Below, one piece after another: positions 46,487-58,384 of a DNA stretch of 64,000 nucleotides (position 1 is its first letter; the number at the start of each line of letters is the position of its first letter). This stretch comes from Hsuehochloa calcarea (lineage: Eukaryota > Streptophyta > Magnoliopsida > Poales > Poaceae). The position numbers and the translations under genes were made by a program. Location of the stretch: the NCBI GenBank assembly GCA_036346395.1, contig CM070615.1:9057534-9121533 (forward strand). The letters run 5' to 3'. The notes below the pieces were generated by a model that saw only the letters and a list, made by a program, of their open reading frames with translations, had not been told where the DNA came from and ran no database searches.

Positions 46487-49400
46487 GGGCTTTAGGTCCG
46501 TGGTAATTAAGTTATTAAAATGACACACTGTGCACAGTAGGTGGGGTTTGGGAAATCCATTGTTTTCGCATTTCTAGTGATGTTGTTCATTAGGTTGTAT
46601 GGTATAGAATTGCTTCTGTACTATCTTTCTTGTTATTAAGCTATGACGTGATGCGATATCCTATATATCTATGAATTATTCTATGATTGTCATGAGATGA
46701 TCCTATAAATTCATAATTGATTGCATTAGTTATGCGTATCGGTAGCGGACGTCGAGCAGCTGAGATCGTGGTTGTCGCCCGGTTTTGCTGTGCTACACCA
46801 CTGTTCGTGTTGTAATAGTAGAGAAGTTCTTACCCCTGTTCCATAGTTCTGTGTTGAGCCTGAGCTCATTGATGAAGTTGTTGTCCTTCTCAAGTTTGTA
46901 TCTGGTTTTCTGGTTGTAGTTTCTTATAGATCGTGAATTTCTTTTGAATGGAGGGTTATAATGAAGTGGGCAATCTCTAGTAAATTTCTGATCTTTCTTT
47001 GAAACAATTATTGTTCTTTCTACTATTGTGATATTTCTGCTCCACGTGAGCGTAGTTAAATTGCAAGATTTACCTTTTCACTAAGTTCTGCTTTTACCCC
47101 GTTGGAAAATTCAACCCGTGTGTTCGCTTGGGGTTTCGGGCATTGGCAAATTTCTTTTGCAAGTTCTTTATCAAGTGCACAATGATCTTGCATATTTCTT
47201 TTTGGGATGCTTTAGACAGAGGTTCTCTTCCTTGATTTCTGATTTTGACAAATTCTTGTCCGGTGGTAGTTGATGAATTTCTCTTAGGTTCATGATTCAT
47301 GGTAGTGATGAGATCCAATAGGTCTTTAATGGTTCTTTGAAAATATTATTATTTTTCAGTTGTTGAATTTCTTTTATTTTAAATGATCTCCGACAGTTGG
47401 CAATATTGATATTTCCATGTTTGTTCCTTCCTTCTCATTGGAAAATAGCGACTCGTTTACTGGTTTGATAGTTTGTATAATGAGAGTTTTCTGTTGCAAG
47501 TTCGTTAACACGAGGAAGCATTGGCTCCATGTATTTCTTTTGGATCATTCCGTGTCTTGAAGTTTAACGCATCTCTTTTTTGAGGATTAGTGTTAAAACC
47601 CTTTTTTTTGGGGTGCCTTGTGGTGATTAAGTCGGAGATGGTAATCAAACAAATTGGTTGGCTACGGGTTCCTATTGGTCCCTAGATGGTAATCTCTTTT
47701 TTGAGGATTAGTGTTAAAACCCTTTATTCTTGTCTTTCTGATTGCTGAGCTCTCTTTGCTACTTGTACACGATATTATTGACAAGATCATTCTTTTTGTA
47801 AGGGTCCTATCTCACTTGTTGATTAAGGGGACCTGGTTAACCGTTTGGTATTTTGGGGAACGGGAATTAGCTTTTACAAGTTTGTCAAAGAAAGTCTTGA
47901 CTCTACTCGTTTCTTTTGGAGTAGTTGGAATGTTGGAGTTTAGAACCTCTCTTAAAAAAAATGTCGAACCCCTTTTCTAATGTTATGGTGGAGTTGTGTG
48001 AGAGGTTTGTTTCAGCTTTGTGGTTTTCGTACTAAGTTTCGTTTCTAGAATAAGTTGTTATTACAATTCCATTTGATGCTGAAAAATTTCTATAACGCGA
48101 TTTGCCATGTTCCTTTAGAAGGTTTATTGATATGATCAGTAATGTGATGGCAATGTTGATTCCTTTATAAAGAAAGAAAGTTGTCCGCCTTTCGTAACAT
48201 TTCTAAAACGATCAAATTTCAGTTTTGGTGTTCATGCTCTTTTGGGAATTCAAGTTCTTTGTGGTAAACATAGTTTGTCGAGTAAAGAGATATGTTGAAA
48301 AAAATTATAATAGTTCTTCCATGATGCGGTGTTTTGATCTTGAATACCCGCTTGTTCCTAACTGTTAAGGTCGGATATTCTATTTTTGTGAGGCCTATGT
48401 TTTCAATCGTGGACTTCCCATATGTTTTCTCGAGTTCGTTGCCTAATTGGTTTTCCCCGAGTTCTGTGTTCCTTGCGAGTGGTAAGTGATTTTTGGTTGG
48501 TGAAGATCGTTTTATTTGCCTCTTCTTTCGAGAAGGAATCAACCCATTCATTCCACGGGTCTTCCAAAAGTTTTCTAAGTGTTGTTATGGGCTTGATGTT
48601 AATACGTAGTAAATTGATCGCCTTTAGTGGCATCGCTCAAATAAGAATATTTCAAGTTTAGCTTTCACGATACCTTGGAGCTCGTGAATCAACCGTAATC
48701 AAATTATTTTGGGTAACTAGAGGAATTGGATTAACCTATTGTTTCTTAAAGATTTCGTGTGATTTAGTCCGAAAGGCTCCTTGGTTTGAGTTCGCAAAGT
48801 GAGGTTGCAATAAAAGAATATTTTCGTTGATCCCTTCGAGACGGTTAATCCGCTTGTTTTCCGTGAAATCTGTAAGGGAAATGTTTGAGTTTTGTGGTGA
48901 GAACATTTGGATCTCGTGTTTCCCAAGTAGATGAACTGCTTTGAGCAAGTTGGCTGTTGAAGGATCTTATCGATTCTTAATTAAATCTTGTGGTTATTTG
49001 AAGGCCCCTAAATTTGTTGCTCTTTCCGCCAAGAGATGGCGAATTTCAAACGTAATATCTTTCTTGCGTGTCACTGCTTTTGCTATTCTCTTTGAGGGTG
49101 TGCCTCCAATTATGAACTCAGCTTTTGTTTTCAAGATCACCTTTATCGTAATATTTCTTTTGGTTTCTGCCGTCCGTGATGAGCAACGCCTTCTGTGTGA
49201 ATAAACTTATCTTTGTTCGCCTCTTCCTTTTGAGAAAGGATCACGCTTTGGGTTGTAAAGTGTTTGCAAAGGCTAAGTTTGGCAACCGTTGGTGGTAGAT
49301 GAGTAATCGTGAGCGGTGATATTTTGCTACCAAGTTACCGGAGGAGTAGTAGAATGTAGAATGGTTTTGATCTGTATCTCTTGGGAAAAAAATTAATTCA

Positions 49401-50824
49401 CATGGAATGCTTGGTTTCAAGTAAGTCCGAAAAGTGTTTCGATCGAGTAGAACCTATGGTATAGTGAAACTTCATAACTTCAGTTCATGATTGAATGGTC
49501 GGTGATTATCGAAAGTATGGAAACCTTGATTACTTCTATAAAGCAACGCAATTGGATAATGATGCGAGATTAGGCGAGAAATTTCTAAGTATGCAAGTGA
49601 GTGAGTATGTTAGAATTGGGGAAAATGTTGAGAGTCAATCCATTGATTTCCTATATGTTATAATTGAAATTTGTGGTAGAGATCTTGGAGGTTAAGTTTG
49701 GGTTTGCATTGTTATGCTAGACCATTGGTTACACGATGATTGTGCGTAGAGGAAGTGGGATAATAGAGTTTCCTGAGCAATGAATGGTCATTGATAGAAC
49801 TCTTCTGATGTAGTACATGTCCGTGCGTGCTAAGGATCTTGAATTGTTGTTATTGGAAATTGAAGATATTGTGATTGCGTGGTGCCTACTATTGTGGTGT
49901 TATGGATGCTTTCAATCAAATCGATTCAGATACCTAGAGTATCCAAGAGATTTCATAGAGTCTCTTCACAATGGTGTGGATGATTTAATTCAGTTTGAGC
50001 ATGATTTGAGGATATTTAACTAAAAGGTTTAAGCTCGTGTGGTATGCGATGAATTCAAATTTCAAGGATTCGAGAGAAATTTTATTCCTAGAAGAAAGAA
50101 ACTGTGGAAAGGAATGTTCATCTGATAATGAGGTGTTTTCTTGATTCTCGCTGAGTTTGGTGTTGTTGACCGGTGTTTCTCGCAATTTGAGTTGAGGTTT
50201 TGTTGGCATGTAGATTCTTTCCAATTCGCATAAACCGCTAGTGTTTGGTTTAGGCGTTCAAGAATTTCTCCTTCGGTTGTAGTGGTGTTCATTTGTAAAC
50301 CGCCTATTTAGAAAATGGATTTGTTTTGAGATGAATTATCAAATTTGAAATTTAATCTTTTGGTGGAGAATTAGCATTGAGTGGACGCGATGAGGACTCT
50401 CTATTTTCAATTGGATTCTCTTCGTTTTCGAAAGTTGCGTAAATTAGAAAGTTGGTATTTCGCTTTGACCGTCTTCGTAAACGCGCAAGCACGCAACGTC
50501 GGGTGTGTTCTGGTGCTGAGTGGGCAGCTGAACCATTCAAGATTCGAGTTATAGTTTAAGACGTTGACCATTGAGTATGGTCTTACCTTCGATCCTCTTC
50601 TGATGAGGGTACCTAGAAAGTTCAAAGTTGAGTGTTAGGTCAGCGCCGCTTTGGGTCTTTGGGTGGTGGTTTTCTAGTCCGAAGAGAGGCCGCTTGAGAG
50701 CCGGAGACCTCGTGACGCGATAAGTATCCGCACTGCTCGCTTTTGGTACGTGTTTTTCGTTAATAATTCCAATGCAGCTTTCTTTCGAATAATATTCGTG
50801 TTTAGATTCGAGGTCGAATCTCGT
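46487..50824 (+). other. LARD1 interior, non-coding
   Basis: About 4.3 kb with no convincing reading frame. A ~20-bp phrase (gaggattagtgttaaaaccc) occurs twice, at 47582 and 47703. Most of the interior is recognisably shared, in reverse, with LARD2 (59734-63086), for example tttgagttcgcaaagtgagg at 48784 against its complement near 60790. Confidence 0.85.
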
Positions 50825-50836
50825 TAAGGGGTAGAA
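50825..50836 (+). other. LARD1 polypurine tract
   Basis: AAGGGGTAGAA immediately before the 3' LTR, the expected plus-strand primer site. Confidence 0.7.
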
Positions 50837-53017
50837 TGTAATACTCCTAATAGAATTCGGTTATTAGAACGGTCGAGGGTAAAGACAATTGCAAACTCGA
50901 ATTTCCAGTTCAGTGGGGGGTTTCAGATTTCTTCGCCAACTGGGCCGTGGCTGCCACCAGAGACCCAAGAGGCGAGAACAGCCCAAGGGGGCGGCCAAGG
51001 GAGGGGGAGGCACCCCAACCCTAGCCGCCTCCCCATTTCCCTCTCCCTCCCCTTGTGGCCGCCACCTTCCCCGCCCTCTCTCCGCGCCTTGCTTCTCCTT
51101 TGATGCCGGCCTTCCCTGTGGTGGTAGCTCCGCGATCCCCGACGCGTGTCTCAGACTCCTCCGCAATCTCCTTCTCCCGCCGGCGATCCGGTCGCTCGTC
51201 GTCATCGGGCGGCCGTTCTTTGGAGAAAGAAGGAGGAGAAGAGAGGAGGATCTTCGGCAGCGGATCATCGCTGTCCCACGGGTCTTCAAGGGTAACGAAG
51301 GTGTTTTAGTGGTAGTTTGATTTGGTTTTATTGATTAATGGTGGATTAGATCTAAATCGAGTTCTGTCCTGGAGATTCCAGAACGCATCTGTCTTCTTGC
51401 GCGGCCAGTTTCGACCCTTTAGAGGCCGAATCTCGGGTTGACCTCTCCTAGAGATATGTTCCTGGTTTCATTAGCTTTCTTTTGGCACCTGGATCACGAA
51501 TTTTCACCCAGTAGTTTAAACGTTATGACTGTTTTACCACGTACTGCTCTGTCTGTCAGAAATTCTGGGTATAGTCGGTTGCACCTAGGTGTTGATCTAG
51601 TTAGAGTCAGAATCAGGTCGGCCACCCAACTAGGTTTTTGAAGATAATTTCACCATGTTTCCAGGCTGATAAAGATCACTTTATTTGGATCAGTGGTTTA
51701 AAAGTTAGAGCCTTTACTTTAGGGCTGTTCTGAATTCTGGACAGACTGCAGTTATAGTTTTTCATTGGATGGTTAGACCTCTGTTTTGGCCGAATTAGAG
51801 TTTACCATCAACTAGAGTTTCGTAGCCTGTTATGTTAAGAAAATCTGGGCACTGGTTTAGTGTCGTTTCGAGTTCCAGATAATTAAATATGCTTTTTCTC
51901 GTACCGCTGCTCATAAGGGCTGAAATCGCGTAATAGTTTATTTTCAATTTGGGTCTATGCGGTATATTGAATAGTCGGGGTTATTGTAGAACATCGGTAG
52001 CAGTGTTATATCGTTGTTCTTATTTTGGGAACATGCTTGTGTAGGCGGTGAGACATCCCGTGGGAACACCCCGCTGCTCGCTAACGAGTCACTACGCAAA
52101 AGGCAAGTATTGTATGCACAATGATATGTTGTTTACATGAATGTTTTGTGCCTTGTTCATGATGTTGATATACCGCAAGTACCTTGTATACTATGTTTGA
52201 TGTAAAATGGGATGTGTGAGTGAATGATTATATTTGTTCGTACTTGTAGATGAATGCCATGTGTTTCTTTTCAATTATGAGTACTACTCAATATTGCCAT
52301 GGGATCACATCATGACATGCATAAATTACATTTGTAAGACCCATCAATTCCAAGATGGGCACTTGAAAATCCCATCAATTCCGAATGGGTACATGAGTCC
52401 ACCATTCCAATGTGGGCCATGTTACGTGAGTCCACCATTCCAATGTGGGCCACGTTGACTGATCGTCGATGAAACGCTCTTCATACGACACTTTAAGTGA
52501 ACACCGACGGTGTTTCACTCGCTATACCCAGATATGTTGCAATATGTCCAATTCCTTCAATGCATCATTCCACTTCATCCATTCATAAATTCGCTTCAAA
52601 GAAATGTTCAAATGATGATTGTGATATATTGTTCATGGAATGTTTGATTGTTACATACAGTTACTTGCTGAGTCTTTGGCTCATTCTTGCTTTGTTGTTT
52701 TATTTAGGTAAATGACAAGGAAGAATGATCTTGTAGAGGGTAGTTCATCACGATGCACTCACTACCATAAACCAAACATTTTGAGGACTTTACCGTCGTT
52801 AATTATGACTTGTGTTGAATTGTAATAAGCCGTTTGGTCATAACTACCTTATCTCTCGTAATTGTTTATTTCTATTCCATTGATTAAACTCGATGATGAA
52901 TTCTTGTTTCGTATAATCTTTCTACTTGATTAACCTGGTCATGTGTTTTGATGTTATTCTTCTAAAGAGTAGTGGTTGTAGGTGACATCTTGACTTCCTT
53001 ATAGTCAGGGTGTTACA
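50837..53017 (+). mobile_element. LARD1 3' LTR
   Basis: Nearly identical to the 5' LTR. Many differences are single-base losses in G or C runs or short indels in the first 500 bp (for example cctccccattt for cctcccccattt), with a few substitutions. Confidence 0.92.
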
Positions 53018-53022
53018 AGTCT

Positions 53023-53341
53023 TCACCAGCATTTGAGGACGAGTACATCGAAGGTGCTTAATCGTGAGGTCTTGATCCGATCGGTTCGTGGTGAATCGAT
53101 GGGGTGCCACTACCGCTTCGCTTCACTGCCGCTTATTTTCTCTGTTAGCCTCGCGTGGCTCAAGAATTGTAACTCGACCTTAAGGTCAAAACCATTATTT
53201 ATTAATCAAAGTTATTCGTTTATGTTACTATTCGCTTGTATGGATCGATTTCCATCTTTGTTAACACTGTGTGCACTAGCGTGATCCTGGGCTAGTGCAT
53301 TAAACACAGAGGGTCCTGAATCGTAATTTTGGGTCCCGACA
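53023..53341 (+). mobile_element. Solo LTR F2, right part
   Basis: Remaining 319 bp of F2 after LARD1, ending GGGTCCCGACA with target copy catgg at 53342-53346. The total F2 length without LARD1 is about 3.03 kb, close to F1 (3.07 kb), and the two share their terminal sequence. Confidence 0.9.
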
Positions 53342-53346
53342 CATGG

Positions 53347-53875
53347 CAAGCAAGTTGCCACCTCACACCCTTCAGTGACTATGGTCATGACTAACGTACC
53401 AGGACAGTTGCTTCATATGGATACTGTTAGTCCTGCTAGGGTTCGGTCAGTTGGTGGAAAATGGTACATTTTTGTTATAGTCGATAATTTTTCTAGATAC
53501 AGTTGGGTGTTCTTTCTTGCTTGGAAGGATGAAGCTTTTGATTATTATCATGATCTTGTTCTGCGTTTGGCTTCTGAACTTTCGGGTGCCTTGAGAGCGA
53601 TCCGCAGTGACAATGGCACGAAGTTCAAGAATGCCTCATTTGCTTCTTTTTGTGTTGAGCGTGGAATTGAGCATCAGTTCTCTTCTCCACACGTCCCTCA
53701 ACAAAATGGAATTGTGGAAACAAAGAACATGACCCTGGTCGAGATGGCTAGGACGATGCTAGATGAGTATAGCACGCCGAGGAGGTTTTGGGCCGAAGCT
53801 GTTGCTACTACTTGCCATATTGCTAATCGTGTCTTTGTGAGACCTTCTTTGGGCAAGACTGCTTATGAGCTTTGA
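53347..53875 (+). pseudogene. Copia element B integrase
   Basis: Resumes the frame broken at 41560. The integrase core shows all three catalytic positions in context: LLHMDTVSPAR (first D), AIRSDNGTKF (second D) and NGIVETKN (E). The DNFSRYSWVFFL motif lies between the first two. The frame closes at TGA 53873-53875 by a frameshift, and the C-terminal part of the domain continues in another frame (GLFLGYPAHSRGFWIFN, about 53970-54030). Confidence 0.88.
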
Positions 53876-54118
53876 TTTTGTAGAAAACCCTCTGTCTCGC
53901 ACTTTCGAGTCTTTTGATCTAAATGTTTTATTCTCAAGACAGGAAATCTAGATAAATTTGAGTCAAGAACTGTTGATGGTTTATTTCTGGGTTATCCTGC
54001 ACATTCGAGGGGTTTTTGGATTTTTAATGCTGAAACTAGCCTTGTTCATGAGACATGCAATATCACTTTTGATGAGACTAGCCCTGGAGGTAGATCAGAT
54101 ATTTCAGGTGATACACAG

Positions 54119-55309
54119 GTGACAGAGAGCATATTCATAGAGGAAGATGATGAAGGATTTGATGTTCTTCTACCTGTTGTTGTTGACGCTCCTATTCCAG
54201 CACAAGAACCTGCTGTGACTACTTCGCCTTCAGATGAGGCTCCTGCTGCATCTTCATCATCAGCAGTACCTGCGGAAGTTGAAGAGATATTTTCTTCTCC
54301 GGGTGTACCACTTCACATTCAAAGGCAGCACCCTCCGGATCAGATAATTGGTAATCTTCATGAGCGAGTCACTCGCTCCAAGTATCATGATCCAAATCTC
54401 TATTCTCACTCTGCATTTGTTGCTTCTTTTGAACCCCGCGATATATCATACGCTTTATCGGATTCTAGCTGGGTTAATGCCATACATGAAGAGTTAGAGA
54501 ATTTTGAGAGGAATAAGGTTTGGAACCTAGTAGAACCTCCTAGTGGCCATAATGTTATAGGAACCCGCTGGGTTTTCAAAAACAAACAAAATGAGGATGG
54601 TTCTGTAATTAGAAATAAGGCTAGGTTGGTAGCTCAGGGTTTTAGCCAAGTTGAGGGGTTGGATTTTGATGAGACCTTTGCTCCTGTTGCTAGACTAGAA
54701 ATCATTCGTATTCTGCTTGCATTTACTGCATCTAAAGGCTTTAGATTATATCAGATGGATGTTAAAAGTGTCTTTTTAAATGGTTTCATAGAGGAGGAAG
54801 TTTATATTAAGCAACCCTCAGGCTTTGAGAATCCCAAGTACCCACATCATGTATTCAAGCTATCCAAAGCTTTATATGGTCTTAAAGAAGCCCCTAGAGC
54901 CTGGTATGATAGAATTAAGACCTTCTTGCTTAAGAATGACTTTGAGATGGGAAAGGTAGACAAGACTTTGTTCATTCTTAGGCGTGGTAATGACTTCCTG
55001 CTTGCTCAAATTTACGTTGATGATATTATGTTTGGTGGTTCTTCTCATGTTCTTGTTTCCAGCTTTTCTGAGACTATGTCTATGGAATTTGAGATGAGTC
55101 TGATGGGAGAGCTCAATTACTTTTTGGGACTTCAAATCAAGCAATGTAAGGAAGGGATCTTCATCCATCAGACGAAGTACACTAAGAACTTGCTCAAACG
55201 TTTCGACATGGGTGACTGCAAGCCAATCTCCACTCGCATGGCAACTTCGACTGTTTTGAATCCATTGAGGAAGGAGAAGTCATGGATCAACGCGAGTACC
55301 GCAGCATGA
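54119..55309 (+). pseudogene. Copia element B reverse transcriptase
   Basis: Linker rich in Pro/Ala/Ser, then a Copia reverse transcriptase from about residue 118 (SWVNAIHEELENFERNKVW, GTRWVFKNKQNEDGSV, RLVAQGFSQVEGLDFDETFA, QMDVKSVFLNG). The catalytic box YVDD is intact at 55013-55024. The first catalytic aspartate context reads QMDVK, as expected for this family. The frame breaks at 55309, and the following palm/connection sequence (YRSMIGSLLYLTASRPDI) lies in another frame up to the insertion of LTR E at 55475. Several stops make the protein non-functional. Confidence 0.9.
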
Positions 55310-55475
55310 TCGGCTCCCTCCTGTACCTGACAGCCTCGAGACCGGACATCCACTTCACGGTCTGCCTCTGTGCGAGGTTTTAGGCGTCTCCGAGATCTTC
55401 CCATCGCCAAGCCGTTAAACGCATATTCAGGTATTTACACTCTACCCTTATGTATGGCATTTGGTACTCATGTTC
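55310..55475 (+). pseudogene. Copia element B connection region, frameshifted
   Basis: Reads on in a shifted frame with the family motif GSLLYLTASRPDI, then a stop, and ends with TLMYGIWYS just before the target duplication tgttc (55471-55475). Confidence 0.8.
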
Positions 55476-57886
55476 TGTAACACCCTGGCTATTCGGAAGC
55501 CAAGATGTCATGCAAAACTATCAAACTACTAAGAATAGCATTAAAGCTGGATTATACAGATTCAATCAACAATAATTTCTAAAGAATGACAATAAACGAT
55601 CACCAGATTGATGAATAAGAATGGATAAACAGATATAATACCACGAACAGTCAAGCAATACCAAAGTTGGATTATTACAAATCTGGAAATTTATTTAACA
55701 AGTTGGCTTGACTGAAAGGTAATAATAATTATTCGATTGGATAAAAGTGAAGTGCAAGCAGTCGAACTACCCCACCAAATCACATTGTCTTCTCCTCAAT
55801 TACCTAATTAAAACATACAAAGCAAGGGTGAGTCAAGACTCAAAGAAGTACATACAAGAACAATCAAACATAGAGTGGACAACACAATCCAGCTTGAATT
55901 ACGAACAAATCTTGGAACACATATATGATTGAATGGAATGAATACATGAATGGATGGAATGAAAGAATGCATTGAAGGAATGGACTAATCACAAATTTAT
56001 ACCAGATAGCGAGTGATACACCCGTCGGTGTTCACTTAAGCCCGTGACTTCACAAAGTACGGACCCAATCACCGTATGAAGAACGTTTCATACGGTGTCC
56101 AAGTTGCCACATTGGAATGGTGGTCAACACTACCCACATTGGAATGGTGGGTTTTCAAATGCCCATCTTTGGAATTGATGGGTCTTTCAAATGCCCATCT
56201 TGGAATTGATGGGACTTACTAAAAGAATCCACTCCGTGGTCATAATGAATTTTATGAATGAATATGATGATTTCTCATGGTATGAATGAATAACACACAT
56301 TAGTGGAAAAGACACATGGCATTCAACAACATGTGTAAACAAGTATGAGTATGCATTCCCACACAACATAATATATCAAGGATGCCACACAAGTTAGTTG
56401 CATGTAATGGAATGCAACAACTGAAATGAATGCTAATTCTTTAATCACAAGAATCATCTTCTTGAAATGAAATAAACATCAAGATGGATAGAAAAAGGCA
56501 TTCACAATTTATCCCAACATCAAGCAAACAATTGGAAACATCACCAAACATCATAGGGTACTTGCCTTCCGCGATGTGACGTAATAGGAGGACACGAAGA
56601 TGCCCCTCCACTCACCGCCTCACCGCCTACACAAATGTATAATCGAAATAAGAATAACAAGGTATGACATTGCTACAAGATCCCTTCCATCCCCTCTATC
56701 TCTCCCACCCAAACAACAGGATCAATTTTACCAAGTTTACCCAATGTACCGACACGCTAAACTGGCAGCGATACTAGAAAAATCACCATTAATTATCTGT
56801 AACTCCAAAAGACCTGAAACTAGTGCTCACTGAATCTTAACAGATCAGGCTATAAAACATTAGTTGGCGGAATCCCCTGATTCGGCCAAAACAGAGGGCT
56901 AATTAATAGCTAAACATAACCCATCTACGCCCGTCGAATACGATCGAGATAAAGAAAACGGCGTAAATTTCAACCTATTGATCCAATGAGAATGATTCTT
57001 ATCATCTTGGAAAGATAATTTTAAGGGCTAAAATAAATTAGTTGGGTGAAGGTTCTGATTCGGCCCCTAATTTGAACAAAACCGAGGACAAACCCATCGA
57101 CCTCGCTTTTTTGACAGACCGGACAGTTCGTAATAAAAATTCATATCTCCCAAACTATAGATCGGATTTTCCTGATCTCTGGTCCAAAAGAAAGCTAACG
57201 TTCCCAGGAATAAAACTCTAGAAGGGCAAAACCTCATATTCGGCCTCTACAGTAGTCTAAACAATAGATGAAAACACTAACAATTATCTGCCCAAAATTC
57301 AGAACAGTGGTAAATAAAATATCATAACTTTCATTATACAGATCCAATGGAGATGATCTTTATCAGCTTTGAAATATAATTTAAAGGGATACAATAACTT
57401 ATTTGGGTGGAGGTTCTGGAAATGCCTCTAACTAAATCAAAACCTAGGATCAAGCCGACAGATCTTTCTCGTCAGATAGACAGAACAGCGCGCACTAAAA
57501 AAATCATATCTCCTAAACCGTAAGGCGGAATCACGTGATCTCGGTGGATATGGAAAGCTAAGAACAATACCTACAACTTTCTAAGAGATGGACAGGACAG
57601 AAAACAAACGCATCATACCCAAAATCGATGTACAATACGGTGCACAGCAAGGGTTAAGGGGGGCGGCGGCTCCAAAGGGGGGGAGGGGGAGAGAAATGTG
57701 GAGTTTAGGGTTTGGGGGCGGAACCCCTCTTATGGCCAGCCACCACATGGGCCCCTCCCGGCCGTGGTCCAGCCTGTGTTACCGTGAAATCACGTAAACC
57801 CCGGTGAAAAGATGATTCTAGTTTTTCGATTAGCTCCCTCTTCCGAAACTTTTTCTAATAAGCCGAATCACCTTCGGGGTATTACA
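55476..57886 (-). mobile_element. Solo LTR E (2.41 kb), LARD family, reverse
   Basis: Plus-strand ends TGTAACACCCTGG and CGGGGTATTACA, bounded by exact duplications tgttc (55471-55475 and 57887-57891). It belongs to the LARD2 LTR subfamily: its left end is nearly identical to 63087 onward. It carries the hairpin cluster (56025-56220), with an 11-bp perfect stem CACCGTATGAA / TTCATACGGTG at 56070-56097. Confidence 0.93.
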
Positions 57887-57891
57887 TGTTC

Positions 57892-58377
57892 TCCATCTTT
57901 GTCCATTCGGGGGTTTTCTGAATCGGATTTTGCAGGCTGTCGGCTAGATAGGAAGAGTACCTCAGGCACCTGTCACTTCCTAGGCACTTCTCTTGTTTCT
58001 TGGTCTTCTAGGAAGCAGTCTTCTGTTGCACAATCCATCTTTGAATCAATATGTAGTCATTGCTAGTTGTCAGAGTCGATTTTATGGATGGTAACCACTC
58101 TTAAGGATTATGGGTTAATTTTTGCTAGTGTTCCTCCTTTCTGTGATAACACTTCTGCTATTAACATTGCTAAAATCATGTGCAACACTCTAGGACCAAG
58201 CACATAGATATTCGCTATAACTTCCTTAGAGACCATGTCGAGAAAGGTGATATTGTGCTGCACTTTGTGGAGTCCGAGGCTCAACTAGCTGATATCCTCA
58301 CCAAGCCTTTAGACCCAACTAGGTTTGCCACCTTGAGAAGCGAGTTAGAGGTAATTTATCCCCATGGGTTGGTTTGA
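57892..58377 (+). pseudogene. Copia element B RNase H
   Basis: Continues after LTR E with GFSESDFAGCRLDRKSTSGT and FLGTSLVSWSSRKQSSVAQS, the start of the Copia RNase H domain. A stop at 58064 and frameshifts follow, then the terminal part RTKHIDIRYNFLRDHVEKGD and LADILTKPLDPTRFATLR, ending at TGA 58375-58377. The usual STTEAEY stretch after VAQS is altered to SIFESI, so the active site region is damaged. Confidence 0.88.
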
Positions 58378-58384
58378 GGGGGAG
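58375..58384 (+). other. Polypurine-like tract directly after pol
   Basis: TGAGGGGGAG overlaps the pol stop codon. No LTR follows it here, so it may be an internal (central) tract or a chance match. A second tract lies at 59720. Confidence 0.5.

Larger units (their letters stand above)
44277..53017 (+). mobile_element. LARD1: complete non-coding LTR retroelement (8.7 kb)
   Basis: Two LTRs of 2196 and 2181 bp in direct orientation flank a 4364-bp interior with a primer site and a polypurine tract, all bounded by the exact duplication agtct (44272-44276 and 53018-53022). The interior encodes no protein longer than about 90 residues and nothing resembling gag or polymerase. This fits a large retrotransposon derivative that depends on enzymes of another element. 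It is the innermost insertion of the nest, with highly similar LTRs, and so is recent. Confidence 0.93.
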
